DNA from: Ferrimonas balearica DSM 9799
GTDB lineage: Bacteria > Pseudomonadota > Gammaproteobacteria > Enterobacterales > Shewanellaceae
Length of the DNA stretch: 64,000 nucleotides
Assembly: GCF_000148645.1 (NCBI RefSeq)
Contig: NC_014541.1
Location: 1,302,001-1,366,000 of the forward strand
Direction of reading: 5' to 3'
Position numbers and translations under genes: made by a program. Shown piece after piece: positions 18,476 through 28,990 of the stretch (positions within the stretch are counted from its first letter, which is position 1; each line of letters begins with the position of its first letter). The notes below the pieces were generated by a model that was given only the letters and a program-made list of their open reading frames with translations, was not told the origin of the DNA and made no database searches.

Positions 18476-19324
18476 ATGCAAGACACCATCGTCAACGTTA
18501 ACGTCAGTAATATCCAAGCGCTGGTCGACGGCTCCATGACCCGCCCCCTGGTGCTGAACTTTGTCTCCGGCCAGGTTCCGGAGTGCCAGGGCGTTACCGC
18601 CGCACTGACCGCCGAGGCACAACGCCGTCAGGGTCAGTTTGTGCTGGGTAACGTCGATTGCGACGCCGAAATGGACCTCGCCCAGTATTTCCGTATCCAG
18701 GCCCTGCCGACGGTGCTTATCCTGGTGAAGGGCCAACCGGTGGACGGTTTTGCCGGCCCGCAACCGGCGGAGATGATCAGCCAGGTACTGCAGAAGCATC
18801 TGCCCGCCGGGTGGGAGCTCAAGCTTCAGGAAGCGGCGCCGCTGCTGGAGAGCAAGGCCTACGATCAGGCGTTGCCGATTCTGCGGGATGCCCTGGCTGA
18901 AGAAGCCAACGCCGCGACGCGTCTGGCCCTGGCCGAGGCCCTGTTGGGCCTGAAGCGGGCCGAAGAAGCTGAGGGGCTGCTGACCGAGATTGGCCTGGCC
19001 GATCAGGACAGCCGTTACCAAAGCCTGATGTCCCAACTGCAGCTGCTGAAAGAGTCCGCAGACACCCCGGAGATTCGCGCGCTCCAGACTCAGCTGGAGT
19101 CCGAACCGGACAATCAGGGGCTGGTGGTGGAGCTGGCGGTGCAGCTGCATCAGGCCGGTCGTAACGAGGAAGCCCTGGAGAGTTTGTTTGTCCTGCTTAA
19201 GCGCCAGCTGGACGCGGCCAATGGCGAAGCCCGTTCAACATTTTTGGATATTGTGAAGGCGTTGGGCCCGGCGGATCCGGTCGCTGCGGCATATCGTCGT
19301 CGTTTCTACGGATTGCTGTACTAA
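18476..19324 (+). CDS. cnoX: CnoX/YbbN-like thioredoxin-TPR co-chaperone
   Basis: A 282-residue protein with an N-terminal thioredoxin fold (about 1-110) and C-terminal TPR-like helical repeats (about 120-280). The usual CXXC is reduced to a single Cys (VPEC, Cys37), as in E. coli CnoX, which has SXXC and works as a holdase that hands clients to GroEL and DnaK after oxidative stress rather than as a reductase. The cis-Pro region ALPTVLILVKGQPVDGFAG is intact. It follows htpG by 57 bases, a fitting neighbour for a chaperone gene. Confidence 0.88.
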   Translation: MQDTIVNVNVSNIQALVDGSMTRPLVLNFVSGQVPECQGVTAALTAEAQRRQGQFVLGNVDCDAEMDLAQYFRIQALPTVLILVKGQPVDGFAGPQPAEMISQVLQKHLPAGWELKLQEAAPLLESKAYDQALPILRDALAEEANAATRLALAEALLGLKRAEEAEGLLTEIGLADQDSRYQSLMSQLQLLKESADTPEIRALQTQLESEPDNQGLVVELAVQLHQAGRNEEALESLFVLLKRQLDAANGEARSTFLDIVKALGPADPVAAAYRRRFYGLLY

Positions 19325-19361
19325 TTTCGAAGTAATTGGCGGATTTTCCACCAAAGCCTAA

Positions 19362-20090
<729 letters not shown>

Positions 20091-20105
20091 TCCTTCAGCG
20101 CGCTG

Positions 20106-20134
20106 AAAAAGGCTTCCTTCGGGAAGCCTTTTTT
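20106..20134 (+). terminator. Rho-independent terminator after adk
   Basis: A-run, GGCTTCC-TTC-GGGAAGCC, six T. Confidence 0.92.
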
Positions 20135-20239
20135 GTGACCTGCAACACGCTGGTTCCGTGAGGTAGCGGCTGTTTTGTTGCGTGATCTGGTGCTAGTCTT
20201 GCTGCGTATTCACGGACAAACAACAGCTTAGATAACGAC

Positions 20240-21208
20240 ATGGACCAATCTCAATACGGTGTGCTGCTGGTCAACCTGGGCACACCCTGCAATCCGACGC
20301 CCCACTGCGTACGCTGCTTCCTCAAGCAATTTCTCAGTGACCAACGGGTGGTAGACCTGCCCCGTTGGCAGTGGTGGCCCATTCTTAATGGCATCATCCT
20401 CAACACCCGTCCCAAGCGAGTGGCCAAGGCTTACCAGTCGATCTGGAGCGAGGGTGGTTCGCCGCTGAAGGTGATCTCCGAAGCCCAGCGTGAGGCGTTG
20501 GAAGCGCAGTTGGGGGTGCCGGTGGCACTGGGCATGACCTACTGCCGCCCCTCCATCCGTGACGGCCTGGATGCGCTGGAAGCCAAGGGCGTGGATAAGG
20601 TGGTGGTGCTGCCGCTGTTCCCGCAGTACTCCTGCTCTACCACCGGTGCGGTGGTCGATGCGGTGGGGGCAGCGGTGAAGCAGAAGCGCACCATGCCGGA
20701 ACTGCGGATTGTGCGCGATTACCATGATCACCCCAGCTACATCCAGGCGCTGGCCGACAGCGTAAAAGCCCACTGGGCTGAGCACCCGCGCGGCGACAAG
20801 TTGCTGATGTCCTTCCACGGCGTGCCGGAGCGGTTTATCACCGAAGGTGACCTTTACCGTGCCCATTGTGAGCGCACCGCGGCGGCATTGGCAGATGCCC
20901 TGGGCCTGTCGGAGAGCGAATGGCAGCTCTGCTTCCAGTCCCGCTTCGGCAAGGAGCCGTGGCTGCAGCCCTACACCGATGAAACCCTGGAGGCGCTGCC
21001 GGAGCAGGGCGTTAAGGCGGTGGACATCATCTCCCCGGCATTCTCGGTGGATTGCCTGGAAACCCTGGAAGAGCTTGCCATCGAGGGTAAGAAGGAGTTT
21101 CTGGAAGCGGGCGGTGAGCGCTACGAGTTTATCCCCTGCCTGAACGCTCAGGATAACCACATCGAGATGATGGCGACGCTGGTGAAGCAGCACAGTCAAG
21201 GCTGGTAA
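20240..21208 (+). CDS. hemH: Ferrochelatase
   Basis: A 322-residue enzyme that inserts Fe2+ into protoporphyrin IX, the last step of haem synthesis. It has GVLLVNLGTP at the start, the core LMSFHGVPERF with the metal-site His near residue 195, and SPAFSVDCLETLEEL with the conserved Glu near residue 265. No membrane segment, normal length. Follows adk as in E. coli. A shared terminator separates it from the convergent efflux operon. Confidence 0.96.
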   Translation: MDQSQYGVLLVNLGTPCNPTPHCVRCFLKQFLSDQRVVDLPRWQWWPILNGIILNTRPKRVAKAYQSIWSEGGSPLKVISEAQREALEAQLGVPVALGMTYCRPSIRDGLDALEAKGVDKVVVLPLFPQYSCSTTGAVVDAVGAAVKQKRTMPELRIVRDYHDHPSYIQALADSVKAHWAEHPRGDKLLMSFHGVPERFITEGDLYRAHCERTAAALADALGLSESEWQLCFQSRFGKEPWLQPYTDETLEALPEQGVKAVDIISPAFSVDCLETLEELAIEGKKEFLEAGGERYEFIPCLNAQDNHIEMMATLVKQHSQGW

Positions 21209-21225
21209 GCCGACGCATCCGAAAG

Positions 21226-21253
21226 AAAAACCGGCCAAATGGCCGGTTTTTTT
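21226..21253. terminator. Bidirectional terminator between hemH and efflux operon
   Basis: AAAAACCGGCC-AAAT-GGCCGGTTTTTTT. Confidence 0.92.
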
Positions 21254-21258
21254 GTGGC

Positions 21259-22716
21259 TTAAGAGGTGGGGACTGTCCAGTCTCCGCCCAGTGCCTTGTT
21301 CAGGTACAGCAGGTGTTCGGCGCTGCTGAGGCGGGCCACCAGTTCGGCGTCCTCCATCAGGTTGACCTGGCGCTGGGCATCCAGCACCGCCAGATAGTCC
21401 ACCAGTCCTGCGCGGTACAGCGCCCGTGCCTTGCTGGCAGCGGTGCGGGCGTGGCTGGCGGCCTGCTCAACCTGTTCGCGGTGGGTTTGCTGATTGCCGT
21501 AGGCCATCAGCGCGGTTTCCACTTCGTTGAACGCCTGGTTAACCTGCTGCTGGTAGGAGAGGGCCGCCTGCTGGAAGCGGGCCTCCTGCATCTCCACCAG
21601 GGCCTGTCCCCGGCCGCCGTCAAACAGGGTCCACTGTACGCCGGCGGAGGCGAGCCAGGCGTCGGAGCCGGAGCGGAACAGGTCACCAAAATTTTCCGCC
21701 AGGGTCATGGGTGAGCCGGTCAGGTATACCTTGGGGTAGCGGGCCGCGATGGCGATACCCACCTCCTCATTCAATGCGGCCATCTCCCGCTCAGCCAGAG
21801 CGATATCGGGACGGCGCTTAAGCAGTTCCGACTTCAGTCCCACCGGCACCTGTCCCTGGATGTCCGGCAGTGCCCGGGTGCTGAATCTCTGCCCGGTGGT
21901 GGTGATCTCCTCGCCCAACAGGGTGGCCAGCCGGTGCAGGTGCGCCTGTTCGGCACTGTGCAGCATCGGCAGGGTCGCCCGGGTGGCGGCCAGCAGGGCT
22001 TCGGCCTGGGCCTGATCGAGTGAGGAGCCATAGCCGGAAGCCACCAGACTGCGCACCTGATCCAGGGTGGCCTGCTGCTCCGCCACGTTGCGCTCGGCAA
22101 TGGCGATCCGGGCCTGGGCACCGCGGTACTGCAGGTAGTTGTGGATGGCGTCCATGGTGACCATATTGAGGGTGCCCTGGCGCAGGATTTCAGCCTGCTC
22201 CAGGCGGATCCCGGCGAGGGTGTTCATCCCCTTCAGGCGCCCGGCCAGGTCAAGCTCCCAGCTGATGTTGGCGCCCACCACAAAGGCGCCGTTGTCCCGG
22301 TCGAGCAGATTCAATGGCTGGCCTGCACCGGGCTGGCCGAGGTCCGGCATGGTGGCGGTCAATGCCCCACCGGCCAGCGGGTCGTACTCACTGAGTCGGT
22401 AGTGCTGGTACCCCGCCCCCACGCTGATGGTGGGGATGCGGGTGGTGGCCACGGCAGTGCGGTAGGCTCGGGCGCTTTCGATCCGCACCTGGGCCACCTG
22501 CAGCGGAATGTTCTGCTGCTGCACCGCCGCCACCAGGGCGTTCAGTTCCGGGTCGTTATAGCGCTGCCACCATTGAGCCTGAGGCGATTGAGTGGTATCC
22601 GCCTGCGCCTGATGAAGATAGAACGCCTGCTCGGGGGCCTGCGGAGCCTGATACTCCGGGGTGACGCTGCAACCGGCCAGCACCAGGCTGGCCATCAGCA
22701 TGGACAATTTACGCAT
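21259..22716 (-). CDS. Outer membrane efflux lipoprotein (NodT/OprM type)
   Basis: A 485-residue TolC-like outer membrane channel. Lipobox LAGC places the acylated Cys at residue 16. The family motifs are present: SVTPEYQAPQAP after the lipobox, WWQRYNDPELNALV, SWELDLAGRL, and the second repeat GVQWTLFDGGRGQALVE with long coiled-coil helices. It is the last gene of an adaptor-pump-channel operon and overlaps the permease stop by eight bases. Confidence 0.93.
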   Translation of the reverse strand: MRKLSMLMASLVLAGCSVTPEYQAPQAPEQAFYLHQAQADTTQSPQAQWWQRYNDPELNALVAAVQQQNIPLQVAQVRIESARAYRTAVATTRIPTISVGAGYQHYRLSEYDPLAGGALTATMPDLGQPGAGQPLNLLDRDNGAFVVGANISWELDLAGRLKGMNTLAGIRLEQAEILRQGTLNMVTMDAIHNYLQYRGAQARIAIAERNVAEQQATLDQVRSLVASGYGSSLDQAQAEALLAATRATLPMLHSAEQAHLHRLATLLGEEITTTGQRFSTRALPDIQGQVPVGLKSELLKRRPDIALAEREMAALNEEVGIAIAARYPKVYLTGSPMTLAENFGDLFRSGSDAWLASAGVQWTLFDGGRGQALVEMQEARFQQAALSYQQQVNQAFNEVETALMAYGNQQTHREQVEQAASHARTAASKARALYRAGLVDYLAVLDAQRQVNLMEDAELVARLSSAEHLLYLNKALGGDWTVPTS

Positions 22717-25700
22717 GGTGAAGCTCCGGTTGAGTTTGTTGGGCAGAGGGGCTGAACAGCAGGCGATAGAGTGCCGGCATGATCAGCAGCGACAGCACCG
22801 AGGCCACAACGAGGCCCCCGATGATGGCGGCAGCCATCTGGTCGAACAGTTGGTCGGTGAGCAGGGGGATCATGCCCAGCGCCGTGGTCAGTGCCGCCAT
22901 GGAGATCGCCATGGTGCGGTTGAGGGTGGCGTCGACAATGGCATCATCCAGCGGTTTGCCCTGACGACGCTCCAGTTCGATCTGGTCCATCAGCACAATG
23001 CCGTTCTTGATGATCATCCCGGACAGGGAGATCACCCCGACGATGGCCATAAAGCCAAAGGGTTTGCCAAACAGTCCGAGGCCACCAATCACGCCGATCA
23101 TCGCCAGCGGCACGGTGCCGAAGATGATCAGAGGCTGGCGGTAGGCGCTGAACATCGCCATCAGCACGATAAACATCAGCAGCAGCGCCTTAGGGGTCTG
23201 CTTGAGGATGTCATCCACAGCCCGCTTCTCGTCGTAATACTCACCGCCCCACTGGAACTGGTAGCCCGGCGGCAGCGGGATCGCCTCGATGTCGGCGGCG
23301 ATGGCGTTGCGCACTTCCGCCGGGGTGGCGTTGCGCACGTCGGCCTGGGCGGTGATGGTGCGCACCCGGTCGCGGCGCCAGATCAGGCTCTGCTCACCCT
23401 GTACTTCAAAGCGGTCCACCACCTGACCCAGCGGTAGGCTGACCGGGCTCAGCAAAGCGCGCACCGGCAGGGCCTCGAGGTGGGCCATGTCGGTGTGGTC
23501 ACTGCGCAGTTTGATCGGCACCAGGCTGTCGCCCTGTCGCAGCTGTCCCAGCGGCAAGCCATCGGCGGCCAGTTGCAGGGTGCGGGCCACATCAAAGCGG
23601 GTGATCCCGGCCAGTCGGGCTTGCTCCGGATTGAGGATGGGCACCAGCAGCGGGCTCTCCTGGCGCCAGTCATTACGGACATAGCGGGCGTTGGGCTGCG
23701 CTTTCATGATCGCTTCAGCCTGCGCGGAGAGCGCTTTGAGGACTTGCGGGTCCGGTCCCGAGAAGCGCGCCTCGACGCTGAACTTGTCCTTGGTGGCGAG
23801 CTTCAGGGAGCGGAAGCGGGGCTCGGCATCCGGAAAGTGCTGGGCCAGCCAGGCGTCACCGTCCTTCACCAGCGAGGCGATGGCATCGAAGTCGTGGGTG
23901 TTGATCAGGATCTGGCCATAGGCGCTGTCCCGTCCCTCAGGCTCCACCGTCACTGAAAAGCGCGGCGCGCCGGCGCCGATAAAGCTGGCGAAGTTGCGCA
24001 CCTCTGGCCGCTCAGCCAGCCACTGCTCAATCTTGGCGATGTCATCGGCGGTCTGTTCGATGCGGCCACCGTTCGGCGCCCAGTAGTCGAGGAATACCAT
24101 GGCGCGGTCAGAGGTGGGGATGAAGTTCACCTTGATAAAGGGCAGGGCGAACAACGCCAGCGCCAGCAGCGGCAGCAGGCCCGCCAGGGTCTTCTTGGGG
24201 TTCTGGACACTCCAGCGCAGCACCGACGTGAATTGTTGCGCTACGGCGCCCGGGGTGGCGTCTTCCGCCTTGCCCGCTTTCAGGAAGGCCCAGCACATCA
24301 GCGGGGTGATGGTCATTGCCACCAGCCAGGAGAGCAGCAGGGAACTGGCGATCACCTGCACCACTGACAGGGAGAACTCCGCCGCATCGGTCTGTGAGAA
24401 CAGGGTGGGGGTGGTGCCCAGAATGGCGATCACCGTGGCACCCAGCAGCGGCCAGGCCATCTCCGCCACGGACTGCTGTGCCGCTTCAAACCGATCCAGG
24501 CCCTGGCGCAACTTGGCCTGAACCAGATCGGTGATCACGATGGCGTTGTCCACCAGCATCCCCAGCGCCAGGATAAAGGCGCCGAGAGAGACACGCTGCA
24601 GGTCCACGCCGGTGAGGTTCATGTAGATCAGGGTCAGCAGGATGCTGAGCAGCAGGCTGATGCCGACGATGGCGGCGGAGCGCCAACCCATAAAGATCAG
24701 CAGCACGCCGACCACGATGGCGAGGCTCTGCAGCAGGTTGCTGACAAAGTTATTGATGGACTTGTCCACCTCATCGGGCTGGAACGCCACCACGCCAACG
24801 TTGGCGCCGAGCGGCAGCGTGCTCTCGAACTGCGCCAGCACCTGGTTCAGCCCTTCACCCAGGCTCACCACATTGATGCCTTCGGTGGGGCTGACGGCCA
24901 GCACGACGGCCTTATGGCCGTTATAGCGGCTGCGATTGAGGGCAGGGCGCTGCTCTTCGAGCTGGATATCGGCAATGTCGCCCAGGCGCACCAGGCCGTG
25001 GCCCAGCTCACCAAGGCTGCTTTTCAGCATCAGGTTTTCCAGTTCGGCCACCGACTCAAAACGGCCACTTTGGGCGATGCGGATGCGGCGGGTGTCCATG
25101 TCAAAGCCACCGCCATCGACGTTGAGGTTATGGCTGTTGAGCTGGGTGACCACGTCCGCCAGAGTCAGTCCGGAAGCGGCCAGTCGCTCTGGCGGCAGTA
25201 CCAGATTGATCTCCTGTTCCACCACCCCGTGCAGCGCCACTTTCTTGATGCCATCCACGGTATTGAGCTGACGCTGAAGGGTTTTGGCGTGCTGCTTCAG
25301 CTCCGCCATGCTGAGGTCATCGCCGTACACGGCGAACAGCATGCCGTAGACCTCGGAGAACTCGTCCATCACCAAGGACAGCTGAGCCTGCGGCGGCAGA
25401 TCCAGGCTGACGTCATTGATTTTGCGGCGCAGCAGGTCCCACTGCTGGGGCAGCGCTTCGGAGCTGACCGACTCTTTCAGATCCACCATCACAGTGGAGA
25501 GGCCGGGCTGAGACAGGGAGCGCAGTTTCCACAGGCTGCCCATCTCCTGCAGGCGGGTTTCCACCTTGTCAGTGACCAGTTGCTCTACCTCTTCAGCACT
25601 GGCGCCGGGGTAGAGGGTGACCACCGCAGCGGTCTTTACGGTAAAGGTGGGGTCTTCCAGCTTACCGAGGTCAAAGTAGGCGTAGAGCCCGGCGATAACG

Positions 25701-25762
25701 CAGAGCACGGTAAAGAACAGCACAAAGGTGCGCTGTCTCAGGGCGAAAGTGGCCAGGTTCAT
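22709..25762 (-). CDS. RND efflux permease
   Basis: A 1017-residue inner membrane proton-driven exporter. Twelve membrane helices are expected: TM1 near residues 10-30, then a large periplasmic loop, clusters around 330-520, a second loop and a cluster at 850-1000. The proton-relay Asp region is visible as ALGMLVDNAIVI in TM4, and the matching SLSGMIIKNGIVLMDQ in TM10. It groups with multidrug HAE-type pumps rather than heavy-metal CusA types because the CusA methionine pattern is missing. Four-base ATGA overlap with the adaptor gene. Substrate cannot be told. Confidence 0.94.
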   Translation of the reverse strand: MNLATFALRQRTFVLFFTVLCVIAGLYAYFDLGKLEDPTFTVKTAAVVTLYPGASAEEVEQLVTDKVETRLQEMGSLWKLRSLSQPGLSTVMVDLKESVSSEALPQQWDLLRRKINDVSLDLPPQAQLSLVMDEFSEVYGMLFAVYGDDLSMAELKQHAKTLQRQLNTVDGIKKVALHGVVEQEINLVLPPERLAASGLTLADVVTQLNSHNLNVDGGGFDMDTRRIRIAQSGRFESVAELENLMLKSSLGELGHGLVRLGDIADIQLEEQRPALNRSRYNGHKAVVLAVSPTEGINVVSLGEGLNQVLAQFESTLPLGANVGVVAFQPDEVDKSINNFVSNLLQSLAIVVGVLLIFMGWRSAAIVGISLLLSILLTLIYMNLTGVDLQRVSLGAFILALGMLVDNAIVITDLVQAKLRQGLDRFEAAQQSVAEMAWPLLGATVIAILGTTPTLFSQTDAAEFSLSVVQVIASSLLLSWLVAMTITPLMCWAFLKAGKAEDATPGAVAQQFTSVLRWSVQNPKKTLAGLLPLLALALFALPFIKVNFIPTSDRAMVFLDYWAPNGGRIEQTADDIAKIEQWLAERPEVRNFASFIGAGAPRFSVTVEPEGRDSAYGQILINTHDFDAIASLVKDGDAWLAQHFPDAEPRFRSLKLATKDKFSVEARFSGPDPQVLKALSAQAEAIMKAQPNARYVRNDWRQESPLLVPILNPEQARLAGITRFDVARTLQLAADGLPLGQLRQGDSLVPIKLRSDHTDMAHLEALPVRALLSPVSLPLGQVVDRFEVQGEQSLIWRRDRVRTITAQADVRNATPAEVRNAIAADIEAIPLPPGYQFQWGGEYYDEKRAVDDILKQTPKALLLMFIVLMAMFSAYRQPLIIFGTVPLAMIGVIGGLGLFGKPFGFMAIVGVISLSGMIIKNGIVLMDQIELERRQGKPLDDAIVDATLNRTMAISMAALTTALGMIPLLTDQLFDQMAAAIIGGLVVASVLSLLIMPALYRLLFSPSAQQTQPELHHA

Positions 25763-26832
25763 CGCGGCACCTCACGCAGGTCGCCCACTGGATCACCGGA
25801 TTTCAGGTAGTGGGCACCGGCCACCACGATGCGGTCACCGGCGTTGAGGTCCCCGCCGACACAGAGCTGTTGATCGCGCTGGCGCAGCACCTGCACCGGC
25901 AGACGTTCAGCCTGTTGGTTGTCCACCCGCACCAGCTGCGGCTGGCCCTGTTCGGTCAGCAGGGCGGCAGCCGGCAGGCAGAAGCCGCTGTCGGGGGTGT
26001 GGCTTTGCCAGGTCAGCTGTACGGTTTGTCCGGGACGCAACGCGGGGGCTGGGTCGGTCAGGATAAAGGTGGCGGCATAGGTGCGTTTAAGCGGGTGGGG
26101 CTGACTGGCGATCTCCGTGGCCACTGCGGCAATGGCGGTGCGGTCGTCGCTCCACAGTCGGGCAGTCTGGCCGCTGGCCAGCTGGCTCAGCTGATTTTCC
26201 GGCAGCTCCACCACCACCTGCAGGGCATCCGGGGTATGCAGGGCCAGGATAGGCTGCCCGTCGCTGACCAGCTCATGGGCCTCAACAAAGCGCTGGCCGA
26301 CCTGCCCGGCAAAGGGGGCCCGCAGGGTGGTGTAGCGTACCCCGTCACGGGCTTTCTCCAGGTTTACCTCCAGCACCGCGATGGCGGCACTGGCCCGGGC
26401 CTCGGCGCTGCGGGCGCGGTCCAGGTTCACCGCAGCCATGGCGTCGTCGGCAATCGCCTGGCGCACCCGGGCCAGTTCACTGCTGGCCAGTTTATGGCTG
26501 GCCCGGGCTTCCTGCAGGCGGGCTTCGAGTTCATCTACGGTGAGCTGGTAGTCGTGGGATTCCAGTTGCGCGAGCACCTGACCCGCGTCCACCCAGCTGC
26601 CTACCGGCGCGTCCAGGCTGGCGACCCGGCCGGCCACCTTAAAGGCGAGGTTGGCTTGCTGGCGGGCTTCCACCACACCGCTGAAGCGGTGCTCGGCGTC
26701 GGCGTCGGCGCTGCTAAGAGTGACGACATTGACCGGCCGGGGCGCGGGCTTGGCGTCGGGCAGGGCGGTGGCCTGACTGCAGCCGGTCAAAGCCAGCAGT
26801 AGGGCACAGTAAAGCGGGTAAGGGGGGGTCAC
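25759..26832 (-). CDS. RND efflux periplasmic adaptor lipoprotein
   Basis: A 357-residue membrane fusion protein joining pump and channel. The GTG at 26832 is chosen: it has GGAGAG seven bases upstream and gives a signal with lipobox LTGC; a TTG fifteen bases further out would swallow that ribosome site. Domains follow the usual order: barrel-sandwich hybrid (VAGRVASLDAPVGSWVDAGQVLAQLE), alpha-hairpin (about 90-160), second lipoyl half (YTTLRAPFAGQVGQRFVE) and beta-barrel. First gene of the three-gene operon. Confidence 0.92.
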   Translation of the reverse strand: MTPPYPLYCALLLALTGCSQATALPDAKPAPRPVNVVTLSSADADAEHRFSGVVEARQQANLAFKVAGRVASLDAPVGSWVDAGQVLAQLESHDYQLTVDELEARLQEARASHKLASSELARVRQAIADDAMAAVNLDRARSAEARASAAIAVLEVNLEKARDGVRYTTLRAPFAGQVGQRFVEAHELVSDGQPILALHTPDALQVVVELPENQLSQLASGQTARLWSDDRTAIAAVATEIASQPHPLKRTYAATFILTDPAPALRPGQTVQLTWQSHTPDSGFCLPAAALLTEQGQPQLVRVDNQQAERLPVQVLRQRDQQLCVGGDLNAGDRIVVAGAHYLKSGDPVGDLREVPR

Positions 26833-26953
26833 AAGGCATCTCTCCAATACAGACGAACAGCGCGCATTGTATTGGTTTGCTTTGTGCGAATAATCGGGCC
26901 CTGATGAGTTTCACTGTCACGGAAAGTGTGACAGTTGGGGCGTTGCCGTTGTC

Positions 26954-27844
26954 TTAGTGGGGGCCGGTGATTTTGGGCACCTCAGCCAGTAACCAGTCCA
27001 GCATCAGGCGAGCGGCGTGATTGAGCGCCACCCGGTCACGGTAAACCAGCCAGACCTCCTCCTGGGGGCTCTGGTATTGGGTCAGCAGCGGTACCAGCTC
27101 ACCGCTGAGCACATGTTGCACCGCCTGAAGCTCCGGCAGGTGGCTGATGCCTGCACCTTCAACTGTGGCACGGCGCAGGTAGGTCATGCTGTTGCTGAGC
27201 AGGGTGGCCTCCACCGGTACCGTGGCTTGCTCAAACTGCCAGTGGCGCTCCTGAGTGCCGTCGGGCCAACGAAAGCCCAGCAGACGATGTTCCGCCAGTT
27301 GCTCGAGACACTCAGGATGGCCGTGGCGGGCCAGGTAGTCCGGGCTGGCGTAGAGGCCGCGGCCAAATCGTCCCAGTGAGCGGGCGACAAAACTGGAATC
27401 GGCCAGCACACCGGCATGGAGGCAGAGGTCGAGCCCCAGCTGGATCAGGTCCTGGTAGCCGTTGGCGCTGACGGTCACCTCCAGCGAGATTTGCGGGTAG
27501 CGCTCCATAAACTGCTGCAGCAGAGGGTGGAGTATAAGCTCCGCTTCCGGCAGCAGGCCCAGCTTGATTTTGCCCACCGGGTGACGGCTCTGGCTGCGCA
27601 CCGAATCCAGCGCCGCATCCAGCATCGGCATCAGGGTTTCAAAGCGCTGGTAGAGCTCCTGGCCCACCGGGGTCAGGCTCAGCTTGCGGGTGGTGCGGCT
27701 GAACAGGGTGGACCCCAGCCGCTTCTCCAGTTCACCGATGCGACGGCTGACGTTGGCACGGGGCAGGTTGAGTGCTTCTGCCGCGGCGGAAAAACTGCCC
27801 AGGTCCACCACGGTCATAAAGAGTTTCAGGTCGTCGGTGCGCAT
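26954..27844 (-). CDS. LysR-family regulator next to the RND operon
   Basis: A 296-residue transcription factor. The N-terminal winged helix-turn-helix reads LFMTVVDLGSFSAAAEALNLPRANVSRRIGELEKRLG; a ligand-binding domain follows (about 90-290). The start at 27844 has TGGAGA five bases upstream; a longer frame from 27892 is not needed. It lies upstream of the efflux operon on the same strand with a 121-base gap, so it may control that operon, though LysR targets are usually divergent. Confidence 0.9.
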   Translation of the reverse strand: MRTDDLKLFMTVVDLGSFSAAAEALNLPRANVSRRIGELEKRLGSTLFSRTTRKLSLTPVGQELYQRFETLMPMLDAALDSVRSQSRHPVGKIKLGLLPEAELILHPLLQQFMERYPQISLEVTVSANGYQDLIQLGLDLCLHAGVLADSSFVARSLGRFGRGLYASPDYLARHGHPECLEQLAEHRLLGFRWPDGTQERHWQFEQATVPVEATLLSNSMTYLRRATVEGAGISHLPELQAVQHVLSGELVPLLTQYQSPQEEVWLVYRDRVALNHAARLMLDWLLAEVPKITGPH

Positions 27845-27909
27845 AGATTCTCCAGGGATACGCTGGCCATTATGGTCAATTTGCCGGGCCACAACCGTGC
27901 GCAGGGCAG

Positions 27910-27937
27910 AAAAAAGCCCGCCGATTGGCGGGCTTTT
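27910..27937 (-). terminator. Terminator after potD
   Basis: Read on the minus strand: AAAAGCCCGCC-AATC-GGCGGGCTTTTTT. It ends the pot operon before the LysR gene. Confidence 0.9.
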
Positions 27938-27952
27938 GCATCAGGTCTGCAA

Positions 27953-28990
27953 TCAGTTACCGGTTTTCAGCATTTCCCAGTACTTGATGTAGATGGCGAG
28001 GGCTTCATCGCCCACGTCCTGCTGGAATTCGCCCTGCTTAACCACCTCTTCCGGCGGGAAGATGGCGGTGTTCTCGCTGTATTCCGGGTCGAGCATGCCA
28101 ATGGCGGTTTCGTTCGGGGTGGTGTAACCCAGGTACTCAACCACTTGCACGGCGATCTCGGGGCGCATCATAAAGTCGATGAACTTGTGGGCGTTCTCAA
28201 CGTTAGCGGCGTTCACCGGAATGGCGAAGCTGTCCACCCACAGGGCGGCGCCCTCTTTCGGGTAGATGTACTGAATCGCTTCCTCTTCCTGCTGAGCCAT
28301 AAAGGCTTCGCCGTTCCACAGCATACCCAGGTTAACGTCACCGGCGAGGAAGGGCTCACGCGGGGCGTCAGAGTTAAAGACCAGCACGTTCGGCATCAGG
28401 CTGCGCAGCAGTTCGTAGGCCTGCTTGATCTCTTCCGGGTCGGTGGAGTTACCGCTGTGGCCGTTGATGCGCAGTGCCATATGGAACACTTCACGCACGT
28501 CGTTGGTCAGCAACAGGCTGCGTTGCCACTTCGGATCCCACAGGTCTTTCCAGCTGGTGATGGTGGCCGGATCGATCTCGTCGGCGTTCACACCGATGGC
28601 GGTGCTGCCCCACACGTACGGGATGGAGTAGGTGTTTTTCGGGTCGTACGGCTTATCCAGGATGTCCGCATCCAGATGCTTGAGGTTGGTCAGCTTGCTG
28701 TGGTCGATCTCGTGCAGCAGGCCCTCTTTGGCCATCTTGGAGATGAAGTACGCGGACGGTACGATCACGTCGTAGCCCGCGCCTTTTTGCAGCTTCAGCT
28801 TGGAGTACATCACTTCGTTGCTGTCGAAAGTGGCGTATTCCACGGCGATGCCGGTCTCTTCGGTAAACTGGTCCAGAACGCCATCCGGCACATATTCGGT
28901 CCAGTTATAGACCACGACCTTCTCTTGTGCCTGGGCCATGCCGGTCAGGGCAAGCAGGCCAGCGGCGCACAACAGCTTAGCGGCTTTCAT
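27953..28990 (-). CDS. potD: Spermidine/putrescine-binding periplasmic protein
   Basis: A 345-residue ABC-transporter binding protein. Signal peptide about 1-21 (AQA). Mature start EKVVVYNWTEYVPDGVL is the PotD/PotF signature, followed by the YDVIVPSAYFISKM and YSIPYVWGSTAIGVN segments that line the polyamine pocket. Wording is closer to PotD than PotF. Last gene of potABCD; start overlaps potC by 14 bases. Confidence 0.95.
   Translation of the reverse strand: MKAAKLLCAAGLLALTGMAQAQEKVVVYNWTEYVPDGVLDQFTEETGIAVEYATFDSNEVMYSKLKLQKGAGYDVIVPSAYFISKMAKEGLLHEIDHSKLTNLKHLDADILDKPYDPKNTYSIPYVWGSTAIGVNADEIDPATITSWKDLWDPKWQRSLLLTNDVREVFHMALRINGHSGNSTDPEEIKQAYELLRSLMPNVLVFNSDAPREPFLAGDVNLGMLWNGEAFMAQQEEEAIQYIYPKEGAALWVDSFAIPVNAANVENAHKFIDFMMRPEIAVQVVEYLGYTTPNETAIGMLDPEYSENTAIFPPEEVVKQGEFQQDVGDEALAIYIKYWEMLKTGN

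Noticed and set aside
16487-19150. 887-residue minus-strand frame spanning htpG and cnoX
   Set aside because: Crosses two clearly coding plus-strand genes and the gap between them; Gln/Gly/His-rich composition of an antisense frame.
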